The translations under genes and the position numbers were made by a program. DNA of 64,000 bases from Xanthomonas sp. DAR 35659 (GTDB lineage: Bacteria > Pseudomonadota > Gammaproteobacteria > Xanthomonadales > Xanthomonadaceae), in assembly GCF_041242975.1 (NCBI RefSeq), contig NZ_CP162488.1, positions 1,416,001-1,480,000 of the forward strand, written 5' to 3'. Shown here one piece after another: positions 53,097 to 62,049 of this stretch. The notes under the pieces were generated by a model. The model ran no database searches. It was not told the DNA's origin and saw only the letters and a program-made list of their open reading frames with translations. Within the stretch, counting starts at the first letter, position 1. Every line of letters starts with the position of its first letter.

Positions 53097-55535
53097 TCAG
53101 AAGGTGTACCGCACTCGTCCGTAGTAATAAGCGCCATTGCTGCCGATCGGCGACAGCACGTCGTAGGGCAGGTTGCCGAAGTAGTAGATGTCGGTGTTGG
53201 AGCGGTCGGAGTAGTTGTCGGTGAGGTTCTGCCCGCCCAGCGCCACGCTCCATTGCGGGGTGATGCGGTACTCGACCTCGGCGTCGAGTTGCCACTCGGC
53301 GCCGTAGGTCTGCCGCGGCACGTAGCCGTCGCCGAAATCGAATACGCGGGTGGCGCTGCCGTAGCGGCTGACCCGAGTCTGCAGCGCCCAGCGGTCGTTG
53401 CTCCAATTCGCGGCGAACTGGGCGCGGGTGCGCGGTGCGGCGTCGGTCAGGGTGTTGCTCTCCTCCACGCCGAACAGCACGTAGTCCGGATTCAACGCCA
53501 GCAGTTGCGCCGGCGTGGCGACGACGTTCTTCAACTCGGTCTTGGCGTAGCTCCAGGTGCCGGTCAGCTGCAACTGGCCGTTGCCCAGCGCCTGCCGCCA
53601 GTTGCTGACCAGTTCGGCGCCGCGGGTGCGGGTGTCGGCGGCGTTGACGAAGAAGCTGGCGCTCTGCAGCCCGGCGACGCCGAAGTTCTGCGCCACGAAC
53701 GCGGTCAGCGCATCGCCATTGATGTCCTCGGACAGCGCGATGCGGTCGTCGATGTCGATCTGGAACAGGTCCAGCGACAGGTCGAAGTGGTCGCCGATGC
53801 GGCTGGTGAAGCCGAGGCTGTAGTTCACCGATTTTTCCGGCTTGAGGTCGCGCGCGCCCAAGGCCTGCGCGATCGGGTTGTTGACCGACAGCAGCCGGCC
53901 CTGCAGCAGTTGGCCGGCGGCATCGTAGCCGGTGGAGGTGGCCTCGTAGCCGATCTGGCTCAGCGACGGCGCATGGAAGCTGTTGGAGATCGCGCCGCGC
54001 AGCGCGAACGCGGGCACGAATTCGTAGCGCGCGGCCAGCTTGCCGGTCAGTTCGCCGCCGAAGTCCTGGTAGTGCTCGTAGCGCGCGGCCAGGTCGGTGG
54101 AGAACTTGTCGCCGAACTGGCTGGACAGGCTGGCGTAGACGCTGGCGACGTTGCGCGACAGGTCGGCCGCGTCCTGCGGGGTCAGCCCGCCGCCGGCCTG
54201 GGCGCCGGTGGGCCGGCCGGTGTAGGGGCCGGCGGCGTAGCTGGCCGGGTCGCCGGGGCGGGTGCGGTAGTGCTCGCGGCGGAACTCCACGCCGCTGCCG
54301 ACGGTGTGGCTGGCGCCGGCGGCGTCGAAGCTGCGGCTCAGGTCCAGGTTGGCCACGCTCTGCTCGAAGGCGTAGTCGCCGGTCTTGAAGCGGGTCGGGC
54401 TGCCCGGGCCGAGCGAGGCGTTGAGCGAGTCCTTCAACCGGTAGGTGAAATCGTTGCGGCCGTAGTCGACGCTGGCGTCGTAGGCCCATTCGCCCCACTG
54501 GCCGCGCGTGCCGGCCACGCCCTGCAGATCGCGGTTCTCGCCCAGCGACACCGGCCGGTAGCCGTTCGGATAGACCTCGGTCCAGTTGGCGTCGCTGTCG
54601 GGGTAGCGGAAATAGTTGGCGCCCTGCGTGTCGCGCTGGTTGTAGGTGCCGAAGAAGTAGAACTCGCTGGTCTGGCCGAACGGCAGCTTGCCGTTGATCC
54701 AGGCGTTGAGGTCCTTGCTGGCGCCGTCGCCGAGCACGTAGTTGCGCTTGCCGGCCAGCGCCAGGTTGGCCGGGGTCTGCGCCTCGAACGGCGGGATCTG
54801 GTCGTAGCCGGCGCGGTTGGTGCCCTCGCGGTTCTTCAGTTCCAGGCCGACCTTGAAGAAGCCGCCGTCCTCGCCCAGGCGGGTGCCGACCTTGGCGCTG
54901 GCGTAGCTGGTCTGGCCGTCGGTGACGGTGCGGTCGATCGGCTTCACGTCGGTGTGGTTGGCGCCGAAGCTGGCCTCCAGCGCGCCGCTGTCCGGATCGT
55001 CGTCGAGGATCACGTTGATCACCCCGGCCACCGCGTCCGAGCCGTATTGCGCGCCGGCGCCGTCGCGCAGCACTTCGATGCGCTTGATCGCGCTGACCGG
55101 GATCGCGTTGAAGTCGACCGGGGTGGTGCCCTTGCCGATCTTGCTGTCGGTGTTGACCAGCGCCGAGGTGTGGCGGCGCTTGCCGTTGACCAGCACCAGC
55201 ACCTGGTCCGGCGAGAGCCCGCGCAGCTGCGCGGCGCGGATGTGGTCGGCGCCGCCGGAGTTCGACTGGCGCGGGAAGTTGAACGACGGCAGCAGCGCCT
55301 GCAGCGCGCTGCCCAGCTCGCCGTTGACCACGCCGGCCTTGCGGATGTCCTCGGCGCTGAGCACGTCCACCGGCGCGGTGGACTCGAGCACGGTGCGGCC
55401 GCTGGCGCGGGTGCCGGTGACGATCACCGTGTCCAGGTTGGTCGCGGTGGCGGGCTCGGCCTGCTGCGCCACGGCCGGGGCGGACAGGGCGAGCGCGATG
55501 GCCAGGCTCAGCGGCTTGGCGAACGGGGTCGGCAT
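53097..55535 (-). CDS. TonB-dependent outer membrane receptor
   Basis: An 812-residue receptor. A signal peptide (LSLAIALALSAPAVAQQ) is followed by a TonB-box-like TVIVTGTRASGRTV and a plug domain (about 45-165) with LRGLSPDQVLVLVNGKRRH and YGSDAVAGVINVIL. The barrel follows and ends in aromatic YYGRVRYTF, the outer-membrane insertion signal. The plug wording matches the large Xanthomonas group of receptors for plant-derived compounds, but the ligand cannot be told. The start at 55535 follows AGGAGAG by 8 bp. The promoter carries a LacI-like operator. Confidence 0.93.
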   Translation of the reverse strand: MPTPFAKPLSLAIALALSAPAVAQQAEPATATNLDTVIVTGTRASGRTVLESTAPVDVLSAEDIRKAGVVNGELGSALQALLPSFNFPRQSNSGGADHIRAAQLRGLSPDQVLVLVNGKRRHTSALVNTDSKIGKGTTPVDFNAIPVSAIKRIEVLRDGAGAQYGSDAVAGVINVILDDDPDSGALEASFGANHTDVKPIDRTVTDGQTSYASAKVGTRLGEDGGFFKVGLELKNREGTNRAGYDQIPPFEAQTPANLALAGKRNYVLGDGASKDLNAWINGKLPFGQTSEFYFFGTYNQRDTQGANYFRYPDSDANWTEVYPNGYRPVSLGENRDLQGVAGTRGQWGEWAYDASVDYGRNDFTYRLKDSLNASLGPGSPTRFKTGDYAFEQSVANLDLSRSFDAAGASHTVGSGVEFRREHYRTRPGDPASYAAGPYTGRPTGAQAGGGLTPQDAADLSRNVASVYASLSSQFGDKFSTDLAARYEHYQDFGGELTGKLAARYEFVPAFALRGAISNSFHAPSLSQIGYEATSTGYDAAGQLLQGRLLSVNNPIAQALGARDLKPEKSVNYSLGFTSRIGDHFDLSLDLFQIDIDDRIALSEDINGDALTAFVAQNFGVAGLQSASFFVNAADTRTRGAELVSNWRQALGNGQLQLTGTWSYAKTELKNVVATPAQLLALNPDYVLFGVEESNTLTDAAPRTRAQFAANWSNDRWALQTRVSRYGSATRVFDFGDGYVPRQTYGAEWQLDAEVEYRITPQWSVALGGQNLTDNYSDRSNTDIYYFGNLPYDVLSPIGSNGAYYYGRVRYTF

Positions 55536-55629
55536 GGGGGTTCTCTCCTGAAACGGTGACCATGAAGGCCGCCGCACGCGCGGTGGGGGCGGTGCGTGGC
55601 GTGCTTGCTGCATCCATCCGGATGAAGCG

Positions 55630-55655
55630 ATATATTATCTTAGCGTTAACGCGAC
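55630..55655 (-). promoter_or_regulatory. promoter with LacI-like operator for the TonB receptor
   Basis: On the minus strand GCGTTAACGC (a perfect 10-bp palindrome, 55643-55652) runs into TTAACGCTAA, a near palindrome with central CG as in LacI-family sites. It is followed by AAGATAATATATC, in which TAATAT is a good -10 box. A repressor bound here would block the promoter. No LacI gene lies in the window. Confidence 0.6.
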
Positions 55656-55774
55656 GCCGCGCGGTACCTCCGTTCCGTTCGGCATGACCTCATGCCCGGC
55701 GGTTATCGGCGGCGTATTGCCGCCGTCGCCTACCATCGTGTCCCTTCGTTCCCTTCCGTTGCGAGATCCTGCCG

Positions 55775-56254
55775 ATGCTGCTGCGTGCCCCCCTGCTTGC
55801 CGCCCTCCTGGCCCTGAGCGCCTGCGCCAGCGTGGCGCCGTCCACCGGCACCGCGCCGGCCGCGGCCAGCGCCACGCTGCAGGGCGATGCCGCGCGGCCC
55901 GCGCAGGCCAGCGGCTGGGTGCGCAGCGAGCTGTACTTCGGCGTGGGCGAGGAGAGCGGCCCGGCCGACCGGCCGCAGGCCGAGCCGATCAGCGCCGCGC
56001 GCTGGCGCGCGTTCCTGGACAAGGAAGTGACCCCGCGCTTTCCCGACGGCCTGACCGTGTTCGATGCCTACGGCCAATGGCTGTTCCGCGGCGCCAAGGA
56101 GCCGAACCGGCTCAACACCAAGGTGCTGGTGATCCTGCACGAGGACACCCCGCAGCGCCGCGCCGACATCGAGGCGATCCGGCTGGCGTGGAAGCAGGCT
56201 ACCGGGCACCAGTCGGTGCTGTGGGCGCGGCAGGCGGTGGACGTGTCGTTTTGA
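55775..56254 (+). CDS. DUF3574 lipoprotein
   Basis: A 159-residue predicted lipoprotein; the lipobox is ALSAC around residue 17. The mature domain fits DUF3574: SGWVRSELYFGVGEESGPAD, then WRAFLDKEVTPRFPDGLTVF and ILHEDTPQRRADIEAIRLAW. No function is known for the family; the compact domain looks like a small binding or dimerising module in the periplasm. Confidence 0.8.
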   Translation: MLLRAPLLAALLALSACASVAPSTGTAPAAASATLQGDAARPAQASGWVRSELYFGVGEESGPADRPQAEPISAARWRAFLDKEVTPRFPDGLTVFDAYGQWLFRGAKEPNRLNTKVLVILHEDTPQRRADIEAIRLAWKQATGHQSVLWARQAVDVSF

Positions 56255-56306
56255 TGGCCGGGATTGGGGAATGGGGAATGGGGAATCGCAAGAGCGTGTC
56301 GCTGCG

Positions 56307-56777
56307 GTGAGTGCCGGGGCGTTCGCGATCAGACCAGGGGACTTGGATGATCCGGCGGTGCGTGGGCTCCTGGAGTACCACCTGCAGCAGATGCATGCGC
56401 AGTCGCCGCCGGGCAGCGTGTACGCGCTGGATCTGTCCGGCCTGCGCCAGCCGCGGGTGCGCGTATGGAGCGTGTGGCGCGACGACGCGCTGGCCGCGGT
56501 CGGCGCGCTGCGCGTGCTGGACGACGGTGGCGGCGAACTCAAGTCGATGCGCACGCATCCGGCGTTCCTGCGCCAGGGCGCGGCCGCCGCTCTGCTCGAA
56601 CACGTCATCGCGGTCGCCCGCGCCGAGGGGCTGCAGCGGCTGAGTCTGGAGACCGGCAGCGGTGCCGCGTTCGATGCGGCGCTGGCGCTGTATCGCCGCC
56701 GGGGCTTCCGCAACGGACCGGCATTCGGCGATTACGTGCCGAGCGCGTTCAATCAGTTCCTGCATCTGCCGCTGTAG
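56307..56777 (+). CDS. GNAT-family N-acetyltransferase
   Basis: About 156 residues with the GNAT fold: FAIRPGDLDDPAVRGLLEYH, then AAVGALRVLDDGGGELKSMR, and the acetyl-CoA loop RTHPAFLRQGAAAALLEHV (R/Q-x-x-G-x-A type). YRRRGFRNGPAFGDY ends the domain. The substrate is unknown. The frame extends back to an ATG at 56271, but that ATG is part of a GGGAATGGGGAATCG dispersed repeat, so I prefer the GTG at 56307; the true start is unresolved. Confidence 0.8.
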   Translation: MSAGAFAIRPGDLDDPAVRGLLEYHLQQMHAQSPPGSVYALDLSGLRQPRVRVWSVWRDDALAAVGALRVLDDGGGELKSMRTHPAFLRQGAAAALLEHVIAVARAEGLQRLSLETGSGAAFDAALALYRRRGFRNGPAFGDYVPSAFNQFLHLPL

Positions 56778-56884
56778 CCGCGCCGCGGCGGCGCCGGCCG
56801 GGATGCTGCATCCCCGCACGCGCGCCAATCCGGCCGCGGTGCTTCCATTACCATCCCTTCACACCCCACGCCGCCATCGCCCGC

Positions 56885-58483
56885 ATGCCCAGCACCGCTC
56901 CTTCCTCGTCGCGCCCGCGCTGGTTCGTCGCCGGCGATCTCAACGGCTTCTTCGGCCTGGTGGTCGACAACCTGTCGATCCTCGGCTTCATCACCCTGGC
57001 CCTGGTCGGCCTGTTCCAGTTCCCGGCCGAGGTGATCTACACGCGGATGATTCCCGGCACCGCGTTCGGCGTGCTGATCGGCAACCTGCTGTACACCTGG
57101 ATGGCGCGGCGGCTGGCCGCGCGCAGCGGGCGCAGCGACGTCACCGCGATGCCGCTGGGCCTGGACGCGCCGACCAGCATCGGCATGGCCTTGCTGGTGC
57201 TCGGTCCGGCCTTCGTGCGCTACAAGCAGCAAGGCCTGGACCCGCAGGCCGCGGCGATCGCCACCTGGCACCTGGGCATGGCCGCGCTGGTGGTGATGGG
57301 GCTGCTGAAGACCGTGCTGTCGTTCTTCGGCGATGCGGTCACCCGCGCCTTGCCGCGCGCGGCGCTGCTCGGCTCGATCGCCGGCATCGCGCTGGTGCTG
57401 ATGGGCTTCCTGCCATTGCTGGAAACCTTGCGCGCGCCGCTGGTGGGCCTGCTCGTGCTGGGCCTGCTGCTGTACGTGCTGATCGCCAAGGGCCGCTTGC
57501 CGTACGGACTGCCGGGGGTGCCCGTGGCGCTGGTACTCGGCACCGGCCTGTACTACTGGTCGAACGCGGCCGGGTTCGGCATCCCCGGCTACCAGGCGCC
57601 GCAGTGGGTGGCGCCGCACCTGGTGCTGCCATGGCCGAGCCTGGGCTTCGTCGCCGGCCTGGCCGACACCGTGCCGCTGCTGCCGCTGCTGCTGCCGTTC
57701 GGCCTGTTGATGGTGGTCGGTGGCATCAACGTCAGCGAGAGCGCGCGCGCCGCCGGCGACGACTACCGCACCCGCGACATCCTGCTGGTCGAGGCGGTGG
57801 CGACCCTGGTCGCCGGCGTCTGCGGCGGCGTCGCCCAGACCACGCCGTACATCGGCCAGCCCGCGTACAAGCACATGGGCGCGCGCAGCGGCTATACGCT
57901 GCTGACCGGGTTGTTCATCGGCCTGGGCGGCATGCTCGGCCTGGTCGCCGGGCTGGTGCAATGGCTGCCGCTGGCGGTGCTGGCGCCGATCATCGTGTAC
58001 GTGGCCATCGACATCACCACCCAGGCGTTCCAGGCCACGCCCAAGCGCCATGCCGGGGCGATGGTGCTGGGCTTCCTGCCATCGGTGGCCTACCTGCTGG
58101 CGATCAAGGCGCCCGGCTGGATCCCGCCGGACAAGCTGGCCGCATTGACCACCGCGCTGGACGGCCACGGGCTGCCGGAACTGGCGGTGATCTTCACCCT
58201 GGGCAATGGCTTCATCATCACCGCGATGCTGTGGACCGCGGCGGTGGCGGCGATGGTGGACGGGCGCATGCGCCGCGCCGCGGCGTTCCTGCTGGTGGCG
58301 GCCGGGCTGACCCTGTTCGGCCTGATCCACTCGGTGGATCCGCGCGGCGGCATCTACCTGCCGTGGACGCTGAGCGGCCTGCCCAAGCTGATCGCCTGGC
58401 AGTTCGCCGGCGGCTACCTGGCGCTGGCCGCGCTGCTGGGGCTGTTGTCGCTGCAGAAACCGCGTGCGGTGCTGGTGGAGTGA
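56885..58483 (+). CDS. NCS2/AzgA-like membrane permease
   Basis: A 532-residue transporter with about 13 hydrophobic helices. The start WFVAGDLNGFFGLVVDNLSI, the early DVTAMPLGLDAPTSIGMALL and the central ATLVAGVCGGVAQTTPYIG resemble the substrate-binding repeats of nucleobase and sulfate permease folds (NCS2, SulP). No STAS domain is present. Nucleobases or an organic anion are possible cargoes; neighbours give no clue. Located in the inner membrane. Confidence 0.75.
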   Translation: MPSTAPSSSRPRWFVAGDLNGFFGLVVDNLSILGFITLALVGLFQFPAEVIYTRMIPGTAFGVLIGNLLYTWMARRLAARSGRSDVTAMPLGLDAPTSIGMALLVLGPAFVRYKQQGLDPQAAAIATWHLGMAALVVMGLLKTVLSFFGDAVTRALPRAALLGSIAGIALVLMGFLPLLETLRAPLVGLLVLGLLLYVLIAKGRLPYGLPGVPVALVLGTGLYYWSNAAGFGIPGYQAPQWVAPHLVLPWPSLGFVAGLADTVPLLPLLLPFGLLMVVGGINVSESARAAGDDYRTRDILLVEAVATLVAGVCGGVAQTTPYIGQPAYKHMGARSGYTLLTGLFIGLGGMLGLVAGLVQWLPLAVLAPIIVYVAIDITTQAFQATPKRHAGAMVLGFLPSVAYLLAIKAPGWIPPDKLAALTTALDGHGLPELAVIFTLGNGFIITAMLWTAAVAAMVDGRMRRAAAFLLVAAGLTLFGLIHSVDPRGGIYLPWTLSGLPKLIAWQFAGGYLALAALLGLLSLQKPRAVLVE

Positions 58484-58525
58484 TGGGCGATACTGCGCGC
58501 CGAGAACAGCGGCCAGCAGCAGGAG

Positions 58526-59731
58526 ATGCGCATGCGCAGGAGCGGAATGGGGCGGGGGCTGGTGCTGGCGATCGCGCTGGGGTGGTTGCCGCAGGCCGGG
58601 GCGGTGTCGTTCGACTGCGCCAAGGCCGCCACTGCGGTCGAGCGCTTGCTGTGCAGCGACAAGCGCCTGGCTGCGCCGGACGAAGCCTTGGCGCAACGCT
58701 ACGCGGACTTGCTCGCGGTGGTGCCTAGCGCGCAGCGGGCGCAGGCGCGTGGCGCGCAACAGGCGTGGTTGGCGCAGCGCGGGCAGTGCCTGGCCGAACC
58801 CGATCCCGGCGACTGCCTGGAGCGCAGGATCGAGGCGCGCGAGAAGGCGTTGGATGCGGAATTCGCGCTCGCGGCGGCGCGCTTCGACGCCGTCGTCGCG
58901 CGCATTCCGAGCGCTCCGGCCGCCGCTGCCGCGCAGTTGCGCACCTACGACGGCGGCCTGGCCTCGGCATGGCTGGTGTACCTGCATCGCTTCGTGCCGG
59001 CGGCCGGGGTCGGGGCGTCCGAGGCGCGTGCGCGCTTCGTCGCTGCCAGCGACACGTTACGCCGGCTGGATCCGGTGGCTGCCGGAATGCTCGACACTGC
59101 CGAGCCAGCCGATCGACACGCCGCGGAAGCGCGCGATCTGACCCTGCTGCGGCTGTGGATCGAACGCAGCGGCTACCGTGTGGACGCCAGCACGCGTCCT
59201 GACGCGCGTGCCTACGTGCATTGTTTCGTGTTCGCACAACAGGGCAAGGCCGCTTACGACGCGATGGGGCCGTTGTACGGGTCCAGCCGCGATCTCGATG
59301 CCCCGATCTGCGCGCCGCAGCCGGGCCTGTTCGATCAGCCGGCGTGGAAACAGCTTTATCAGGCATTCGCCAGTCTGATCGAGAAGGCCTCCGAGGAGGC
59401 CGGCTCGATGCGCTATGCGGATTTCGCAGGATGGCGCGTGCTCTCCTTGCAGGCCACGCAGTCGCCATCGCTGTTTCTGCAGCGGCCGCAAGACGCGGAA
59501 CCCCGGCGCGACCCGGCAGCGGCGATCGCCGGCTGGCACGATGCGGCGCGTTGGCCGCCAGCGGATCGCGAGGCGGCGCTGTCGGCCTTGCAGTCAGCGC
59601 GCGCGGCGACGGCGCGCTGGCTGGTCGAACACAAGGCGATGCCGCAGGCGCAGGCCGAGCACGTCGCCGCGGCCATCGTGGCCGATTGGGTGGAGGCGCG
59701 CATCGCCTTCGGCGAAGGGGCCACTGGCTAG
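58526..59731 (+). CDS. secreted LprI-like (DUF1311) protein
   Basis: A 401-residue exported protein. A signal peptide (GLVLAIALGWLPQAGA) is followed by a lysozyme-inhibitor LprI-type domain (about 25-110): FDCAKAATAVERLLCSDKRL, and later AQQAWLAQRGQCLAEPDPGDC, with the conserved cysteine pairs. The remaining 290 residues are not a family I recognise. A role in protecting peptidoglycan or sensing lysozyme is possible by analogy. Two bases of frame context suggest the ATG at 58526 or the one six bases later. Confidence 0.75.
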   Translation: MRMRRSGMGRGLVLAIALGWLPQAGAVSFDCAKAATAVERLLCSDKRLAAPDEALAQRYADLLAVVPSAQRAQARGAQQAWLAQRGQCLAEPDPGDCLERRIEAREKALDAEFALAAARFDAVVARIPSAPAAAAAQLRTYDGGLASAWLVYLHRFVPAAGVGASEARARFVAASDTLRRLDPVAAGMLDTAEPADRHAAEARDLTLLRLWIERSGYRVDASTRPDARAYVHCFVFAQQGKAAYDAMGPLYGSSRDLDAPICAPQPGLFDQPAWKQLYQAFASLIEKASEEAGSMRYADFAGWRVLSLQATQSPSLFLQRPQDAEPRRDPAAAIAGWHDAARWPPADREAALSALQSARAATARWLVEHKAMPQAQAEHVAAAIVADWVEARIAFGEGATG

Positions 59732-59872
59732 AGAGTGGGGACACGCCCCAGTGGCGCACGGCCTGCGTGCGGTGGCACCGCGCGTCGAGGCTGAACGCCG
59801 ACCGTCCCGTGTTGGAACCGTCGGCGGGCGCGGTGGTCACACCTGCCACTGTTCAACGGAGAACCGGACACC

Positions 59873-60706
59873 ATGCAGCCGCGTCAGTCGTTCTGGCCCT
59901 GGATCCTGGTCGCTGTGCTGGTCGGCGCTGCCGCGGTGTGGCTGTTCCGCGACAACCTGAGCGCGTTGCTGCCTGGCGCCGCGCCTGCGCCCGTCGCAGT
60001 GGCGCCGGCCGCTACGCCACCCCCGGCACCGCCGCCTCCACCGCCTGCGTCGAGCGCGTCGGGTGCGCCACCGATCCAGCATCCGATCGATCCCGCCGCC
60101 GCCGACGCGGCGATCCCGGCGCTGGCCGACAGCGACGCCGCCGCCTGGGATGCCCTGGCGGGGCTGGCCGGCGGCGACGCGCCACTGGCGCTGCTGCTCC
60201 GCGACCACCTGATCCAGCGCGCGGTGACCATGATCGACAACCTGCCGCAGCGTCGCGTCGCTGCGCGCAGCCTGGCGCTGAAGCCGGTGCCCGGGCAGTT
60301 GTCGCTGACCACCGACGCCGCCGGCGCCAGCACCATCGCCGAGGCCAACGCGCAGCGCTACGCGCCCTACGTGCAGGCCTTCACCCACGCCGATGCCGAC
60401 GCCATCGTCGCCGCGTATCGGCGGTTCTATCCCTTGTTCCAGCAGGCCTACGTGGAACTGGGCTATCCGCAGGGCTACTTCAACGACCGCCTGGTGCAGG
60501 TGATCGACCATCTGCTGCAGGCGCCGCCGGCCGTGGCCGCGCCGGCGGTGGTGCTGGATGCGCGCACCGGCAAGTACCGCTTCGTCGATCCGGCGCTGGA
60601 GTCGCTGTCGGTGGGGCAGAAGGCGCTGCTGCGGCTGGGACCGGCGCAGGACGAGGCGGTGCGCAAGCAATTGCAGGCGATCCGTGTGGCGCTGACGCGG
60701 ACCTGA
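59873..60706 (+). CDS. DUF3014 membrane-anchored protein
   Basis: A 277-residue protein with a single N-terminal membrane helix (WPWILVAVLVGAAAVWLF), a proline/alanine-rich linker (about 38-75) and a periplasmic DUF3014 domain: LLLRDHLIQRAVTMIDNLPQ, then YVQAFTHADADAIVAAYRRF and QAYVELGYPQGYFNDRLVQV. Function unknown; the layout suggests an inner-membrane protein reaching across the periplasm. The IS110 element is inserted 55 bp after its stop. Confidence 0.85.
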   Translation: MQPRQSFWPWILVAVLVGAAAVWLFRDNLSALLPGAAPAPVAVAPAATPPPAPPPPPPASSASGAPPIQHPIDPAAADAAIPALADSDAAAWDALAGLAGGDAPLALLLRDHLIQRAVTMIDNLPQRRVAARSLALKPVPGQLSLTTDAAGASTIAEANAQRYAPYVQAFTHADADAIVAAYRRFYPLFQQAYVELGYPQGYFNDRLVQVIDHLLQAPPAVAAPAVVLDARTGKYRFVDPALESLSVGQKALLRLGPAQDEAVRKQLQAIRVALTRT

Positions 60707-60768
60707 GCGGTCGTGCGAGACGGTAGGGACAAGCGAGGCGCACCGCTCGCCTTTGTAGGAGTCAACTG

Positions 60769-61692
60769 TCATGCAGCAGCGATGACGGGAGGCGCGTAAG
60801 AAGCCTGATCGCGCGCGATGGCATTGAGCCAGCGTAGGTACTTGTGCATGCAGGCGACGATGGCGACCTTGGCCGGTTTGCCGGCCGCTTGCAGGCGCGC
60901 ATAGGTTTGGGCCAAGGGGGATTTGGCGCGGATGCTGGCCCAGGTGGCCATGTACAGCGCGCGGCGCACGTCGCTGCGCCCGCCTTTGATGCGGCGCTGG
61001 CCTTGCCAGCGGCCGCTGTCGTGATTGAACGGCGCCAGCCCGACCAGGGCGGCCAGCTTGCGCGGCGGCAGCGTTCCCAGTTCCGGCAGGCGTGCGGCCA
61101 GGGTGGCGCGCAGGATCGGCCCCAGCCCCGGCACCTTGGGCAGGGTCGAACACGCGTCGGCCTGCTGCTGAAGGTCTCGCTTCAGCGCATCGCTCTGCCG
61201 CTTCAGTAGGTCGATCGCTTCCTGGCAGTGGCGCCGCACCTCCGGGCTGGTGATGTGCTCCAGACGCCGCCGCAGGGCGTCGTGCTGGCCGACCAGAGCA
61301 TTGCGCAGATCCAGCAGTTCGCGCAGGTGCTGCAGGTGCTCGGGCAACACGTCCGTCGGGGGGGCCACAATGGCTTGGGCTGTCACGGCCAACAGACGCG
61401 CGTCCAGGGCGTCGGTCTTGGCCTTGATGCCCAGCGCCTTGGCCAACGCACGTGGGCGCTGCGCACACATCCGCACCGCCGGCAGGTTGGCCTGCCGCAG
61501 CGTCCGCAGCACCTCATGTTCGTAGCCGCCGCTGGCTTCCAGCACGATCCGTTCGCACTCCAGCCTCGCCAGACGCTGGACCAGCTCAACGCGCCCTTGC
61601 GGCGTGTTGGGCTGGGTCCAGGCCAGTCCGTCCGGCAGCACATGAATGACCAGTTCGGCCTTGGCAACATCGATCCCGACAAAGCGCCGCAT
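60769..61692 (-). CDS. IS110-family transposase
   Basis: A 307-residue DEDD recombinase. The N-terminal RuvC-like domain begins MRRFVGIDVAKAELVIHVL with the first catalytic aspartate at D8; RIVLEASGGYEHEV gives the glutamate and KTDALDARLLAV the later aspartates. A coiled region follows, then the C-terminal transposase domain LPKVPGLGPILRATLAARL and SDVRRALYMATWASIRAKSP, which holds the serine nucleophile in this family. The gene appears intact, so the element may be active. It works with the structured RNA encoded just upstream. Confidence 0.96.
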   Translation of the reverse strand: MRRFVGIDVAKAELVIHVLPDGLAWTQPNTPQGRVELVQRLARLECERIVLEASGGYEHEVLRTLRQANLPAVRMCAQRPRALAKALGIKAKTDALDARLLAVTAQAIVAPPTDVLPEHLQHLRELLDLRNALVGQHDALRRRLEHITSPEVRRHCQEAIDLLKRQSDALKRDLQQQADACSTLPKVPGLGPILRATLAARLPELGTLPPRKLAALVGLAPFNHDSGRWQGQRRIKGGRSDVRRALYMATWASIRAKSPLAQTYARLQAAGKPAKVAIVACMHKYLRWLNAIARDQASYAPPVIAAA

Positions 61693-61696
61693 AGAC

Positions 61697-61905
61697 GTTC
61701 TCCGCAGTAGACTTAGGGTCGAGAGCGCTCCTGCCAATGCCCAGGCTTGTGATGTTCGAGCTCCCGGCTCAGGCAACTGTTCGGGCTTGTCAGGCAGGAG
61801 AACCGGGGTGCGGCGGCACTGACTCCTACTCGTGCTCGCTTGGCACTGCGGCTTAACGGCCTGCCGCACCCCGCTCTCACCTTCAACGATAGACCCTCTT
61901 TTGAC
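61697..61905 (-). ncRNA. candidate IS110 bridge RNA (seekRNA)
   Basis: Transcribed on the minus strand ahead of the transposase, this region folds into two large stem-loops. The first is closed by GGGGTGCGGC / GCCGCACCCC. Its internal loop carries AAGCCGC (61848-61854, plus strand GCGGCTT) and GTAGGAG (61823-61829), matching the two sides of the target TGTAGGAG-CGGCTT on opposite strands. The second is closed by CTCCTGCC / GGCAGGAG. Its loop carries ACAGTTG (61774-61780), identical to the right end of the element, and CACAAG (61746-61751), complementary to its left end CTTGTG. Exact RNA ends are not determined. Confidence 0.82.
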
Positions 61906-61910
61906 ACAAG

Positions 61911-61970
61911 CGGCTTCAGCCGCGACAAGGTTCATCCGGAGCAGCTGTCGCGGCTGAAGCCGCTCCTGCA
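61911..61970. repeat. REP-like pair, first copy split by IS110
   Basis: The half CGGCTTCAGCCG (from 61911) belongs with TGTAGGAG at 60754-60761. A facing complete copy ends near 61970 (GTCGCGGCTGAAGCCGCTCC), so the insertion hit one arm of an inverted pair. Confidence 0.88.
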
Positions 61971-62049
61971 TCGATCAAGCCTCAACGAGGCGGCGCATGA
62001 CGGCGAACGTGCGCGATCTTGCGTCCATGCCTCAGTGCTGCAGCAGCGC

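Larger units (their letters stand above)
60762..61910 (-). mobile_element. complete IS110-family insertion sequence inside a REP-like palindrome
   Basis: The 1149-bp element separates TGTAGGAG (60754-60761) from CGGCTTCAGCCG (61911 on), the two halves of the dispersed palindrome. There are no terminal inverted repeats. On the minus strand the dinucleotide CT stands at both junctions, as the core does in IS621. A 218-bp non-coding end lies before the transposase gene and only 7 bp after it, the layout of the IS110 subgroup. The uninterrupted target would be TGTAGGAGCGGCTTC. Confidence 0.92.

Noticed and set aside
52546..55617. 1023-codon minus-strand frame across otsB and the TonB receptor
   Set aside because: It is the wrong frame of two real genes; no domain is visible.
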